Source of the DNA: Alphaproteobacteria bacterium UBA4588
GTDB taxonomy: Bacteria; Pseudomonadota; Alphaproteobacteria; Puniceispirillales; Puniceispirillaceae
Direction of reading: 5' to 3'
NCBI GenBank assembly: GCA_002387605.1
Contig: DGJU01000043.1
Location: 1 to 12,456, forward strand
DNA length: 12,456 nt
The notes below the pieces were generated by a model that ran no database searches, had not been told where the DNA came from, and worked only from the letters and a program-made list of their open reading frames with translations. Position 1 is the first letter of the stretch; the number at the start of each line of letters is the position of its first letter. Below are positions 1 through 7,088 of the stretch, piece after piece. The position numbers and the translations under genes are program-made.

Positions 1-375
1 ATCCTTGATGAAGCTCAATGCACCTATCTTTATGCTGATGGTGATACGCACATCTTTATGCATGGTGAAACCTTTGAGCAAATCAGCATTTCAGCTGAAA
101 TGGTCGGAGAGCCAGCAGCCTATCTTCAAGATAGCATGTCGGTTACCCTTATGAGCCATGAGGGCGAGCCAATTTCAGTCTCCCTTCCAGAGCAGGTGAG
201 CTTAACTGTGGTAGAAGCAGATGCAGTTGTAAAAGGTCAGACTGCCTCATCATCATTCAAGCCAGCTATTGTAGATAATGGACTGCGCGTCATGGTACCG
301 CCTCATATTGAGGCAGGCACGCGTATCGTCGTCAAAACTGAAGATTCCACTTATGTGGAACGAGCAAAGGATTAA
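1..375 (+). CDS. efp: Elongation factor P, C-terminal part (5' end outside window)
   Basis: The reading frame is open from base 1 and encodes 124 residues before TAA at 373-375. It begins in the middle of the protein, near the conserved stretch YLYADGDTHIFM, and runs through the two C-terminal OB-fold domains of EF-P (for example VSLPEQVSLTVVEA, then VPPHIEAGTRIVV). EF-P binds ribosomes stalled on polyproline and promotes peptide bond formation. The N-terminal KOW-like domain with the modified Lys/Arg tip lies upstream, so the modification type cannot be judged. The end is less canonical than in some EF-Ps but full length for the family. The inositol phosphatase gene starts 6 bases downstream, so the two are probably co-transcribed. 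Identification is by recognised family motifs; no search was run. Confidence 0.95.
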   Translation: MLDEAQCTYLYADGDTHIFMHGETFEQISISAEMVGEPAAYLQDSMSVTLMSHEGEPISVSLPEQVSLTVVEADAVVKGQTASSSFKPAIVDNGLRVMVPPHIEAGTRIVVKTEDSTYVERAKD

Positions 376-381
376 CCTGAT

Positions 382-1188
382 ATGGCAGGACGTTCAGCAC
401 TGATCAATGTGATGCATAAAGCATCTCAGTCAGCCTCGCGCCGCATGATGCGCGATTTCGGAGAAGTCGAAAATCTGCAAGTAAGCCGGAAAGGCGCTGC
501 TGACTTTGTCTCTCAAGCAGATATCACAGCTGAACGCACCTTGCGTGAAGAGCTTGAAAAAGCCCGTCCTGGTTACGGTTTTATCATGGAAGAAGGCGGC
601 ACTGTCGCCGGCGCTCATGCAGACTCGCCTGTCTGGATAATCGATCCTATTGATGGCACGACAAACTTTCTGCATGGCATTCCCCATTTTGCTATCTCGC
701 TTGCGGTCATGGAAAAAGGCAGGCTTCTTGCCGGCACAATCTTTGATCCCGCCCGCAATGAATTCTTTTATGCCGAAGCAGGAAAAGGCGCCTTTCTGAA
801 CGATAGACGCATGCGTGTTTCTGGCAGACGCGCAATGCCAGAAAGCCTATTTGCGACAGGCATTCCGTTTTTAGGACGCGGTACAGACGAGACAGACACA
901 CAGTTTCTTGCTGAGCTAAAAACAATTATGCAAGCCTCATCCGGCGTGCGCAGAATGGGCGCTGCCAGCCTTGATCTCGCATGGGTTGCAGCTGGTCGCT
1001 ATGAGGGATATTGGGAGCGGGGCTTGAATATCTGGGATATTGCGGCCGGTGTTATTTTGGTGCGCGAAGCTGGCGGTTTTGTGTCTGATTTTGCGGCCCG
1101 TGATAAGGCTCTTGAATCAGGCGACGTGGTCGCAGCCAATGCCCCGATGCATGTGCCGTTTCTTAAATTACTCCGCAGCGTTAGATAG
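382..1188 (+). CDS. suhB: Inositol monophosphatase family protein (SuhB-like)
   Basis: A 268-residue cytoplasmic enzyme, close to the usual 260-275 of the family. The Mg2+-dependent phosphatase signatures are all present: the EE pair at residues 70-71 (GFIMEEGG), the core DPIDGTTNF at 88-96 with metal-ligand Asp88 and Asp91, and the second signature WDIAAG at 218-223 with Asp219. Family members hydrolyse myo-inositol phosphates. E. coli SuhB also has a role in rRNA antitermination, and which role applies here cannot be told from sequence. The ATG at 382 is preceded by AAGGA at 367-371, which overlaps the end of efp and gives a 10-base spacing. The gene sits 6 bases after efp and is followed by a strong terminator, so it is the last gene of its transcript. 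The paralogues in this family are hard to separate, so the gene symbol is less certain than the family. Confidence 0.9.
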   Translation: MAGRSALINVMHKASQSASRRMMRDFGEVENLQVSRKGAADFVSQADITAERTLREELEKARPGYGFIMEEGGTVAGAHADSPVWIIDPIDGTTNFLHGIPHFAISLAVMEKGRLLAGTIFDPARNEFFYAEAGKGAFLNDRRMRVSGRRAMPESLFATGIPFLGRGTDETDTQFLAELKTIMQASSGVRRMGAASLDLAWVAAGRYEGYWERGLNIWDIAAGVILVREAGGFVSDFAARDKALESGDVVAANAPMHVPFLKLLRSVR

Positions 1189-1234
1189 TGCCTTTACTGA
1201 CCTGAATGGTCAGCCGGCATAAAGAATGAATATT

Positions 1235-1268
1235 AAGGAAGCTCTTTGTTATGAGAGCTTCCTTTTTT
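1235..1268 (+). terminator. Rho-independent terminator after suhB
   Basis: An 11-bp perfect stem (AAGGAAGCTCT at 1235-1245 with AGAGCTTCCTT at 1254-1264) encloses an 8-base loop and runs into a T tract at 1263-1268. It begins 46 bases after the suhB stop codon and separates the efp-suhB unit from the stator-like operon downstream. Confidence 0.88.
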
Positions 1269-1282
1269 ATGCGGCAGTCATA

Positions 1283-1305
1283 TTCTTGCCATTCTTTCTT
1301 GCCAT
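1283..1305 (+). repeat. Short direct repeat in the leader of the stator-like operon
   Basis: The 10-mer TTCTTGCCAT occurs at 1283-1292 and again at 1296-1305, a 13-base period. It lies in the 225-base gap between suhB and the MotA/ExbB-like gene. It may be a regulatory site or chance. The rest of the gap after the terminator holds no gene that I can support. It contains one weak ACGATG/CATCGT inverted repeat at 1310-1332, followed by a T-rich run near 1335-1347, and no convincing -35/-10 pair. Confidence 0.35.
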
Positions 1306-1413
1306 GCTTACGATGGTAGTTAAGGGCATCGTCTCTTTTGTTTTTTTATCAGAATGATGCTGCAAGAATGCTTCCTTGGTTTTGCGGGGAACATGTGATT
1401 TTCTGAAAGGCGT

Positions 1414-2454
1414 ATGATGACTGACCCGCGCACTTATCTCTGGCGAATGCTGATTGTCCTAGCGATAACAGGTCTTATTATTGCAGCTCTGTTTGAGCCT
1501 TTGAGAACTGCTTTTGCTGGAAACCCGTTCCTAAACGGCGTCATTATTTCCACCGCCTTTATCGGCGTTGCCTTTATCTTCCGCCAGATATTAAGGCTTG
1601 CGCCAGAAGCACGCTGGCTGTCTGACATTCAGAAAACAAATAAGATTAGCCGCAGTGCCCCAAAGCCTGTTTTGCTGGCGACTGTTCATGTCATGCTCTC
1701 TGACAGTAATGATGAAGGTTATTTATCAGCGCTCTCGCTGCGCTCAGTTCTTGACGGCGTTGCCGCCCGCCTTGATGAGGGCCGTGAAATTTCGCGCTAT
1801 CTGATTGGCTTGCTGGTATTTCTTGGTCTGCTCGGCACGTTCTGGGGATTATTGCAGACGATTGGGTCTGTTAGCACTGTGGTGAGCGGGCTTGACCTTA
1901 CCGATGGTGACTTTGATAATATGATGTTGCAATTGCGCTCTGGCCTTGATGCGCCGCTCTCAGGGATGTCGACAGCCTTTTCATCGTCTCTGTTTGGTCT
2001 TGGTGGCAGCCTCATTCTTGGCTTTCTTGACCTGCAACTTGGCCAAGCCATGGGGCGGTTCTTCAATGAAGTTGAAGATTGGCTGTCAGCATTTGCCCGC
2101 TATAATGATTTAAACTCGCAATCTGGTAACAGTGGTTCTGCTGCTCTTGCGCATGGCCTGTCTGAGGAAGGCGCGCGCGCGCTGTTAAAACTAGCCAATC
2201 AGATGGAACGCAGTGAGGCAGATCGTACCTCCCAGACACAACAGATCATTCAGATGAATGCGACATTATCAATGTTGGCTGAACAGATGTCTGATGATCG
2301 CCGGCTCCGCGACCAGCTTGCCACCCTTACCATCCATATCCAGTCCCTTAGTCAGCAAATGACTGAGGACGGGCTGGCACGCGATAATATGCTTCAGGCA
2401 GAATTACGCTCGCTTAGCACTGCTGTGATAAAACTCGCAGAATCGAAGGGTTAA
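1414..2454 (+). CDS. MotA/TolQ/ExbB proton-channel family protein, non-flagellar type
   Basis: A predicted inner-membrane subunit of 346 residues. Four hydrophobic segments are visible at about 11-28, 40-59, 129-150 and 184-208, in the 2+2 arrangement of MotA-type proteins, with a cytoplasmic stretch of about 70 residues between the pairs. The third segment carries the family-like LGLLGTFWGLLQTIGSV and the fourth MSTAFSSSLFGLGGSL. A helical, Gln- and Met-rich cytoplasmic tail (about 250-345) looks coiled-coil forming and is longer than in ExbB or TolQ. By family knowledge such proteins form a pentamer around two MotB/ExbD-type helices and turn ion flow into mechanical work. The start could be Met1 (1414) or Met2 (1417): the ribosome-binding site AAAGG at 1406-1410 lies 3 bases from the first and 6 from the second, which favours 1417. 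The partner gene follows 4 bases after the stop. No flagellar genes are nearby, so MotA proper is unlikely. Confidence 0.87.
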   Translation: MMTDPRTYLWRMLIVLAITGLIIAALFEPLRTAFAGNPFLNGVIISTAFIGVAFIFRQILRLAPEARWLSDIQKTNKISRSAPKPVLLATVHVMLSDSNDEGYLSALSLRSVLDGVAARLDEGREISRYLIGLLVFLGLLGTFWGLLQTIGSVSTVVSGLDLTDGDFDNMMLQLRSGLDAPLSGMSTAFSSSLFGLGGSLILGFLDLQLGQAMGRFFNEVEDWLSAFARYNDLNSQSGNSGSAALAHGLSEEGARALLKLANQMERSEADRTSQTQQIIQMNATLSMLAEQMSDDRRLRDQLATLTIHIQSLSQQMTEDGLARDNMLQAELRSLSTAVIKLAESKG

Positions 2455-2458
2455 CCCG

Positions 2459-3664
2459 ATGGCACTTTCCCGTCTTGGGACGCGAAGCCGACCGGTTGAT
2501 TTTACATGGCCGGGATTTGTTGATGTGATGGCAAGCCTGTTAATGGTGTTTGTCTTCGTCCTGCTTGTCTTCGTGCTGATACAAGCCAACCTTGCCCACC
2601 GTCTTTCCGGTCAGGATGCCAGCCTATCTGAGCTCCGCCGGGAGCTTTCCATGCTTGGTGAATTATTATCGCTAGAACGTGATGCTAGTGCCTCTTTGTC
2701 AGCTGATTTATCGCGGACCAGAAATCAGCTGGAACTTGCCGAAAATAGCAACTCGGCCTTGAATATAGAGCTTGCCTCCCTTACCAGCCAACTGGCGATG
2801 AGCCAGACCGAAAAAGAGACGCTGGCAGCAACCCTTGCAGCAGAAAAATTACGCGCAACAGCTGCCGTCGATAAGGCAACAGCTAAAATTGCAGCACAGC
2901 AGGAACGCCTTGATATGCTGGGTAGTCAACTCGCTGAAACAGGGGCGCAGTTGGCTGACCTGCAACAAACATCTGCGACAACAGCTGATGCGTTAGCCGC
3001 AGAAAAAGTAATTTCAGCAGACGCTCAAAAAGAGGTCAATAAGCTGGTTGTCGCCATGCAGTCACTAGAGGATGAACTTAGCCGCCTCAGACGACTTCTC
3101 TCCGAAAAAGAACGCCAGTCTGTTGAAGATAAGGTCGCCATTGCCAATCTTGGTAAAGCCCTCAACAATGCGCTGGCGAATAAGGTACAGGAACTGCAAA
3201 AATTCAAATCTGAATTTTTTGGTAAATTACGGGATATCTTAAAAGACCGAAGTGATGTTCGGGTTGTTGGCGATAGATTTGTCTTTCCGTCCGAAGTCCT
3301 GTTCGCCCCCGGAAAAGCCACTATCGGAGATACTGGTAAACAGCAATTAGGCGATATTGCAAATGCTATCACAGATATTGTTGGTGATATTCCCTCAGAC
3401 ATCCCTTGGGTGCTGCAGATTGACGGGCATACAGATACTATTCCTGTACGGGGCTATTATACTGATAATTGGGACCTCTCAACTGAACGGGCGCTCTCTG
3501 TTGTCAGGTTCCTTATTTCAATGGGCGTGCCAGCAGATAAGCTTGCTGCAACCGGCTATGGCGAGTTTCAGCCAATCGCTGAGGGAAATACAGCCGAGGC
3601 ACGCGGAAAGAACCGCCGGATTGAACTTACTCTTACACAGCGTGTAAATATCGGCACAAATTAA
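2459..3664 (+). CDS. MotB-like peptidoglycan-binding protein: membrane helix, long coiled coil, OmpA domain
   Basis: A 401-residue protein anchored in the inner membrane and reaching into the periplasm. A short cytoplasmic N-terminus leads into one helix (about 21-43). Asp22, in PGFVDVMASLLMV, sits where MotB has its ion-binding aspartate (E. coli D32). Residues about 52-250 are Ala/Leu/Glu/Gln-rich with heptad character, a long coiled coil. Residues about 270-396 are an OmpA_C domain with IDGHTD (321-326), NWDLSTERA (337-345, including Arg344), GYGEFQP (366-372) and KNRRIEL (384-390), the residues that bind diaminopimelate in peptidoglycan. The ribosome-binding site GAAGGG at 2445-2450 gives 8-base spacing to the ATG. 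The gene is 4 bases after its channel partner and overlaps the next gene by one base (TAATG). The domain order matches a protein I recall as widespread in Alphaproteobacteria and named only 'peptidoglycan-binding protein'. Its physiological role is not established by sequence. Confidence 0.88.
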   Translation: MALSRLGTRSRPVDFTWPGFVDVMASLLMVFVFVLLVFVLIQANLAHRLSGQDASLSELRRELSMLGELLSLERDASASLSADLSRTRNQLELAENSNSALNIELASLTSQLAMSQTEKETLAATLAAEKLRATAAVDKATAKIAAQQERLDMLGSQLAETGAQLADLQQTSATTADALAAEKVISADAQKEVNKLVVAMQSLEDELSRLRRLLSEKERQSVEDKVAIANLGKALNNALANKVQELQKFKSEFFGKLRDILKDRSDVRVVGDRFVFPSEVLFAPGKATIGDTGKQQLGDIANAITDIVGDIPSDIPWVLQIDGHTDTIPVRGYYTDNWDLSTERALSVVRFLISMGVPADKLAATGYGEFQPIAEGNTAEARGKNRRIELTLTQRVNIGTN

Positions 3665-4587
3665 TGCGGGTAATAGGCCCGTATAGTGTTCTTTTAGCGG
3701 CCATTTTCTTACCCCTTTATCATGCGCTCTCATCCGAAATCCCGTTTGACGATATTCTGCAATCTAAGCCAGAAACGCATGTCGCACATTATCAGTCCAG
3801 CCTCACAGATATGGTCTCAAACCGTCACCTCAGCCTTACTCGGTTTAAGTTGGCAGATAAAGATCATACATTTTATGCCGCCACAAACGAGCCGTCTAAT
3901 ACGCTAAATTCTTTTTATTTTAGCACAGAGCCAGAGTCAGGTTTAGGACCTCGGCCATTATCAGAACATATGCCAGAAAACAGCGCGCCTGTGATAATAT
4001 ATAAGGCTCACTTAAAGCTACACCGCCGAGACAACATTATATTCTTTAACTCTCTAGATAGCTCATTTGACGTAACCACATCACGGCACCCGTACAGAAG
4101 CGGTTTTGCCGATAATTCGCAGATGACTAAAACCATCATTGACCAGCAAGAGGACATCATCACTTTTGCTCTTCAGAAACCCTACATACAGCATGATTTA
4201 CCCTCAGATTTCCAAATGGAATGGCCCGTTAATATCACCCTGTTCTGTAATTGTGGGCCGGATAAGAATCTGCTGTTATCAGGCTCTGGCACGGCTTCCC
4301 TTAATGCTGTCAGTCAACAATTTATGTTGCAAGGCGGTATGCCATCAAACAAAGGGAATTACTCATTAGGGATACAAGGAGACCTGCCATATAATCTGAA
4401 CAACATTACGATGTTTCACGCCCGCGCAAAGCTAGAGACACCGTCTGGCTCGCATCATAATTCACATGGCTCAATAACATCGCTTATTACAACTGAACCT
4501 GATGTTACTATCATCGGCCAATATCTTGGCATAGTTCGCCTGCCAAACCACGCCGTTGATAATTTTGCGGTACAATTTTCTAATTAA
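3664..4587 (+). CDS. Predicted exported protein of unknown family, third gene of the stator-like operon
   Basis: A 307-residue protein I do not recognise. The N-terminus reads as a Sec signal peptide: Arg2, a hydrophobic core at about 8-18, and a plausible signal peptidase I site ALS|SE after residue 23, so the mature protein would be periplasmic or secreted. No further membrane helix is apparent. The mature part is rich in Asn, Ser, His and Thr with alternating polar/hydrophobic stretches, suggesting beta structure (inference). The only two cysteines form a CxC (FCNCGP, 195-197). The ATG shares its A with the preceding TAA stop, which implies translational coupling and co-expression with the MotA/MotB-like pair. 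Base composition is lower in GC than its neighbours: by hand count 24 of 60 in 4021-4080 and 25 of 60 in 3901-3960, against 35 of 60 in 2941-3000 of the gene before it. That fits weak conservation or recent acquisition. A function is not assigned. It is likely a real gene because of the coupling, length and signal peptide. Confidence 0.8.
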   Translation: MRVIGPYSVLLAAIFLPLYHALSSEIPFDDILQSKPETHVAHYQSSLTDMVSNRHLSLTRFKLADKDHTFYAATNEPSNTLNSFYFSTEPESGLGPRPLSEHMPENSAPVIIYKAHLKLHRRDNIIFFNSLDSSFDVTTSRHPYRSGFADNSQMTKTIIDQQEDIITFALQKPYIQHDLPSDFQMEWPVNITLFCNCGPDKNLLLSGSGTASLNAVSQQFMLQGGMPSNKGNYSLGIQGDLPYNLNNITMFHARAKLETPSGSHHNSHGSITSLITTEPDVTIIGQYLGIVRLPNHAVDNFAVQFSN

Positions 4588-4624
4588 GGTAGCATCACCG
4601 CAAATGACCGCAACCGCCAGCAGA

Positions 4625-6397
4625 TCAGGTGAATTGATGCAAGGCAAGCTGCTGGTAGAGCGGCGATGATGCCAGCAAGGCATCATGCGTTCCAGAGGCA
4701 ACAATACTGCCCTTATCCATCAACAGGATGATATCTGCATCGATGATAGTTGATAGCCGATGGGCAATCACAAGGCTGGTGCGTCCTTCCATCAGGCTGA
4801 GAAGCGCTGTTTGAATCGCTGCCTCACTCACACTATCAAGGGCACTGGTTGCTTCATCAAGAAGCAGAATAGCAGGGTCGCGCAAAATAGCCCGCGCAAT
4901 GGCAAGCCGCTGTTTCTGACCGCCAGATAGCCGCACCCCTTTTTCGCCCACCGGCGTATCATAGCCCTGCGGCAACTGGCAGATAAAGTCATGTGCCTGA
5001 GCCTGACGCGCTGCGGCTTCAATCTCAGCGCGTGAGGCCTCTGGCTGACCAAAGGCAATATTATCAAGAACGGTAGAGGAGAACAGCGCCGGGTCTTGCG
5101 GAACCAGACCAATATGATTGCGGACATCACGTCGCGTCATGCTGGTAACATCAATATTGTTCAGGCTGATACTGCCACTAGTTGGCTCATAAAACCGCAG
5201 AATGAGATGGAACAGGGTGGATTTCCCAGCGCCGCTCGGACCAACAATCGCTATCTTCTGCCCCGGAGAAGCGGTGAAACTGATCTCGTGAAGCGCTGCC
5301 CTTCCCTGCTGAGCCGCATAGGCAAAGCTCAGCTTGTCACATATAATAGTTACGCCGTCAGCATGGGGGAGTGAGCGCGGCGCGGCAGGGTCTGCCACCT
5401 GTGCCGGTACCGATAATAGCTGAGCTATTCTCTCTGCAGCCCCTGCAGCCCGCTGCAAATCGCCGCCAAGCTCAGAGAGCGTTCCTGCAGATGATGCCAC
5501 AAGAAAGGCATAGAAAATAAACGATGATAAATCTCCGGCACTGATTTTCCCAGCAAGCAGGTCCCGCCCGCCTATCCACAAAATAGCCGCAATGCCGGTA
5601 ATAATCATAAACATGATAAATCCGGCAAGCAGGCTACGCAGTCTAACGCGTATCAGGGCAGCAGACAGGCTTTCATCAAGACTATTACTAAATCTGCCAA
5701 GCGCCATCATTTCGCGTGAAAAGGCATGAATGGTGCGGATAGCGCTAATATTTTCTTCCGCCTGAACACCCATATCAGCCAATCTGTCTTGGGCAATACG
5801 TGATGCTGCTCGCAAACGGCGCGCCAGTAAAATAAGTGGCACCACGATAAGCGGCACAATAATCGCAACGACCAGAGACATTTTTGGCGAAGATAAAACA
5901 ACCAAAACAGTCCCGCCAATCAGCAGAATAAAACTACGCGTGGCCATCGACAGCGTTGTGGCAAGAACTGTTTGAACAACTGAAATATCAGTTGTCAGCC
6001 GCGATAGAATATCACCTGTGCGGGCAGTTTCAAACCAGCTCAGAGGAAGCGATAGCGTATGGGCAAACACCGAACGCCTGATATCTGCCATGACATTCTC
6101 AGCAACATGATTAAGCAAGCTCATCCGGAAGAAACTACCCAGCCCCAATAAAGCTGCAAGCCCCACTACCGCAAGAACAGACAGATCAAGCACATCAGGG
6201 TTTCGGTCCCCAAGACCATTATCTACCAGAAAGGCAAAGCCGCGACCCAGTGATAACAGCGCAAAAGACACCAGAAGCAACGCACAGCTTGCCGCAATCA
6301 CACCGCGGCGATACGGGCGTATATAAGGCCAGAACAGCTTCAATGTCCGCAAAGACGTTGGCGTGTCAGCATCCTTTTTATCGTCTGTTATCTGCAT
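4625..6397 (-). CDS. ABC transporter, fused permease and ATPase (MsbA/lipid exporter-like half-transporter)
   Basis: A 590-residue half-transporter expected to work as a homodimer exporting a lipid or other hydrophobic substrate. The membrane domain (about 30-310) has hydrophobic segments near 32-53, 72-92, 150-170, 173-192, 256-277 and 289-305. The ATPase domain (about 348-585) has Walker A GPSGAGKST (386-394), Q-loop Gln434 (LVPQDP), signature LSGGQKQR (490-497), Walker B ILLLDE (510-515), D-loop SALD (518-521) and switch His546 (AHRLST). All catalytic residues are intact. The start is fixed by an in-frame stop just upstream (TGA, complement of 6404-6406); the ribosome-binding site is poor. 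The gene is convergent with the unknown exported-protein gene, 37 bases apart with no clear terminator between, and divergent from rpmE. The substrate cannot be read from sequence: MsbA-type lipid flippase and drug exporter are both possible, so no gene symbol is given. Confidence 0.92.
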   Translation of the reverse strand: MQITDDKKDADTPTSLRTLKLFWPYIRPYRRGVIAASCALLLVSFALLSLGRGFAFLVDNGLGDRNPDVLDLSVLAVVGLAALLGLGSFFRMSLLNHVAENVMADIRRSVFAHTLSLPLSWFETARTGDILSRLTTDISVVQTVLATTLSMATRSFILLIGGTVLVVLSSPKMSLVVAIIVPLIVVPLILLARRLRAASRIAQDRLADMGVQAEENISAIRTIHAFSREMMALGRFSNSLDESLSAALIRVRLRSLLAGFIMFMIITGIAAILWIGGRDLLAGKISAGDLSSFIFYAFLVASSAGTLSELGGDLQRAAGAAERIAQLLSVPAQVADPAAPRSLPHADGVTIICDKLSFAYAAQQGRAALHEISFTASPGQKIAIVGPSGAGKSTLFHLILRFYEPTSGSISLNNIDVTSMTRRDVRNHIGLVPQDPALFSSTVLDNIAFGQPEASRAEIEAAARQAQAHDFICQLPQGYDTPVGEKGVRLSGGQKQRLAIARAILRDPAILLLDEATSALDSVSEAAIQTALLSLMEGRTSLVIAHRLSTIIDADIILLMDKGSIVASGTHDALLASSPLYQQLALHQFT

Positions 6398-6472
6398 TCT
6401 TGCTCACACATTTTCTGGTATCAGAACTCTTCGATACGTTCTACGCTCTTTTCGCAGAATATCCAGTGACAG

Positions 6473-6485
6473 ATCTGCGGCAGAT
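6473..6485. promoter_or_regulatory. Perfect palindrome upstream of the ABC transporter gene, possible operator
   Basis: ATCTGC-G-GCAGAT is a 6-bp inverted repeat around one central base, 76 bases upstream of the ABC transporter start and within the 263-base divergent gap (6398-6660) shared with rpmE. A transcription factor could bind it. A chance palindrome of this size is also possible. No gene is seen in the gap. Confidence 0.25.
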
Positions 6486-6522
6486 AGACCCAATCATACC
6501 GAGCATGATACGTGAAAAAGGC

Positions 6523-6551
6523 TTGCATCGCCTTCGAACAAACTGTATACC
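6523..6551 (+). promoter_or_regulatory. rpmE: Candidate sigma-70-type promoter for rpmE
   Basis: TTGCAT at 6523-6528 and TATACC at 6546-6551 are separated by 17 bases. Transcription would start near 6558 and give a leader of roughly 100 bases before rpmE. The hexamers match the consensus only partly (3 of 6 and 4 of 6), so this is a candidate only. Confidence 0.33.
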
Positions 6552-6660
6552 ACTGCCTTCACGGATGTGATTTTACTGACCCCAGTTTTTGAAAAAAGCT
6601 ATGTGTTATGCCAGCAGGCGATGGTGAAACCCCGTCAAATATGTAGCGGAGACAGATACG

Positions 6661-6888
6661 ATGAAAAAAGATATTCACCCAGAATACCACGAAATTACGC
6701 TTGTTATGACAGATGGTACTGAGCGCAAAATTCGCTCTACATATGGCAAGCCAGGCGATGTTATGAAGCTGAGCGTTGACCCGTTAAACCATCCAGCATG
6801 GACTGGTGTTCAGCGTATGCTTGGCACTGAAGGTCAGGTTGCTCGCTTTAACAAGCGCTTTGGTGGTCTTGGCGTTAAGTCAGAATAG
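6661..6888 (+). CDS. rpmE: 50S ribosomal protein bL31 (zinc-independent form)
   Basis: A 75-residue basic protein with the bL31 hallmarks: the N-terminus MKKDIHPEYHEI, the central HPAWTG (43-48 region) and the C-terminal RFNKRFGGLG. It binds the large subunit near the central protuberance and bridges to the small subunit. The CxxC-type zinc ligands of E. coli L31 are absent (VMTDGTERK replaces the Cys-containing stretch), as is usual for the alphaproteobacterial form. The ATG has GGAGA at 6648-6652 with 8-base spacing. It is a single-gene unit: divergent from the ABC transporter, with its own terminator. Confidence 0.97.
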   Translation: MKKDIHPEYHEITLVMTDGTERKIRSTYGKPGDVMKLSVDPLNHPAWTGVQRMLGTEGQVARFNKRFGGLGVKSE

Positions 6889-6917
6889 TTCGCCTTACAC
6901 AGGCTTATGACCGATTC

Positions 6918-6950
6918 AAAACGGCCTCATGATTATGAGGCCGTTTTTTT
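6918..6950 (+). terminator. Strong Rho-independent terminator after rpmE
   Basis: A 13-bp perfect stem (AAAACGGCCTCAT at 6918-6930, ATGAGGCCGTTTT at 6935-6947) with a GATT tetraloop ends in seven T at 6944-6950. On the minus strand the same hairpin is followed by TTTT, so it might also stop transcripts of the convergent ppdK, which ends 138 bases away with no terminator of its own. I see no gene in the 138-base gap. Confidence 0.93.
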
Positions 6951-7088
6951 ATACGTTTTCGCGCACCAGCTTTAGCCAAACATAGTTGCAGCTGTAAAGA
7001 CCGCCAACATGCGAGTCGGACCCCTGACACCTCGATATTCATTTTTTACGCATCACCGCAAGCTTGCTAATACCCAAAATATCATTAT

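Noticed and set aside
1414..3664. Zorya-type anti-phage system (ZorA/ZorB)
   Set aside because: The pair is distantly similar in kind, but the long extension here is the periplasmic coiled coil of the B subunit rather than a very long ZorA tail. No ZorC, ZorD or ZorE-like gene follows and the neighbours are housekeeping genes.
1414..3664. Flagellar MotA/MotB or TolQ/TolR
   Set aside because: No flagellar or tol-pal genes are nearby, the MotB-like protein is far longer than TolR or ExbD, and its coiled coil does not fit flagellar MotB.
4617..4655. CCAGCAG/CTGCTGG inverted repeat as a terminator between the convergent genes
   Set aside because: The 7-bp arms are 25 bases apart, lie mostly inside the ABC transporter gene, and no T tract follows on either strand.
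6250..6570. Possible 106-residue plus-strand gene
   Set aside because: It runs antisense over the 5' end of the ABC transporter gene, has no recognisable motif and no good ribosome-binding site.
7058..7067. GCAAGCTTGC palindrome downstream of ppdK as a terminator
   Set aside because: A 10-base palindrome without a loop or a T tract on the minus strand cannot serve as an intrinsic terminator.
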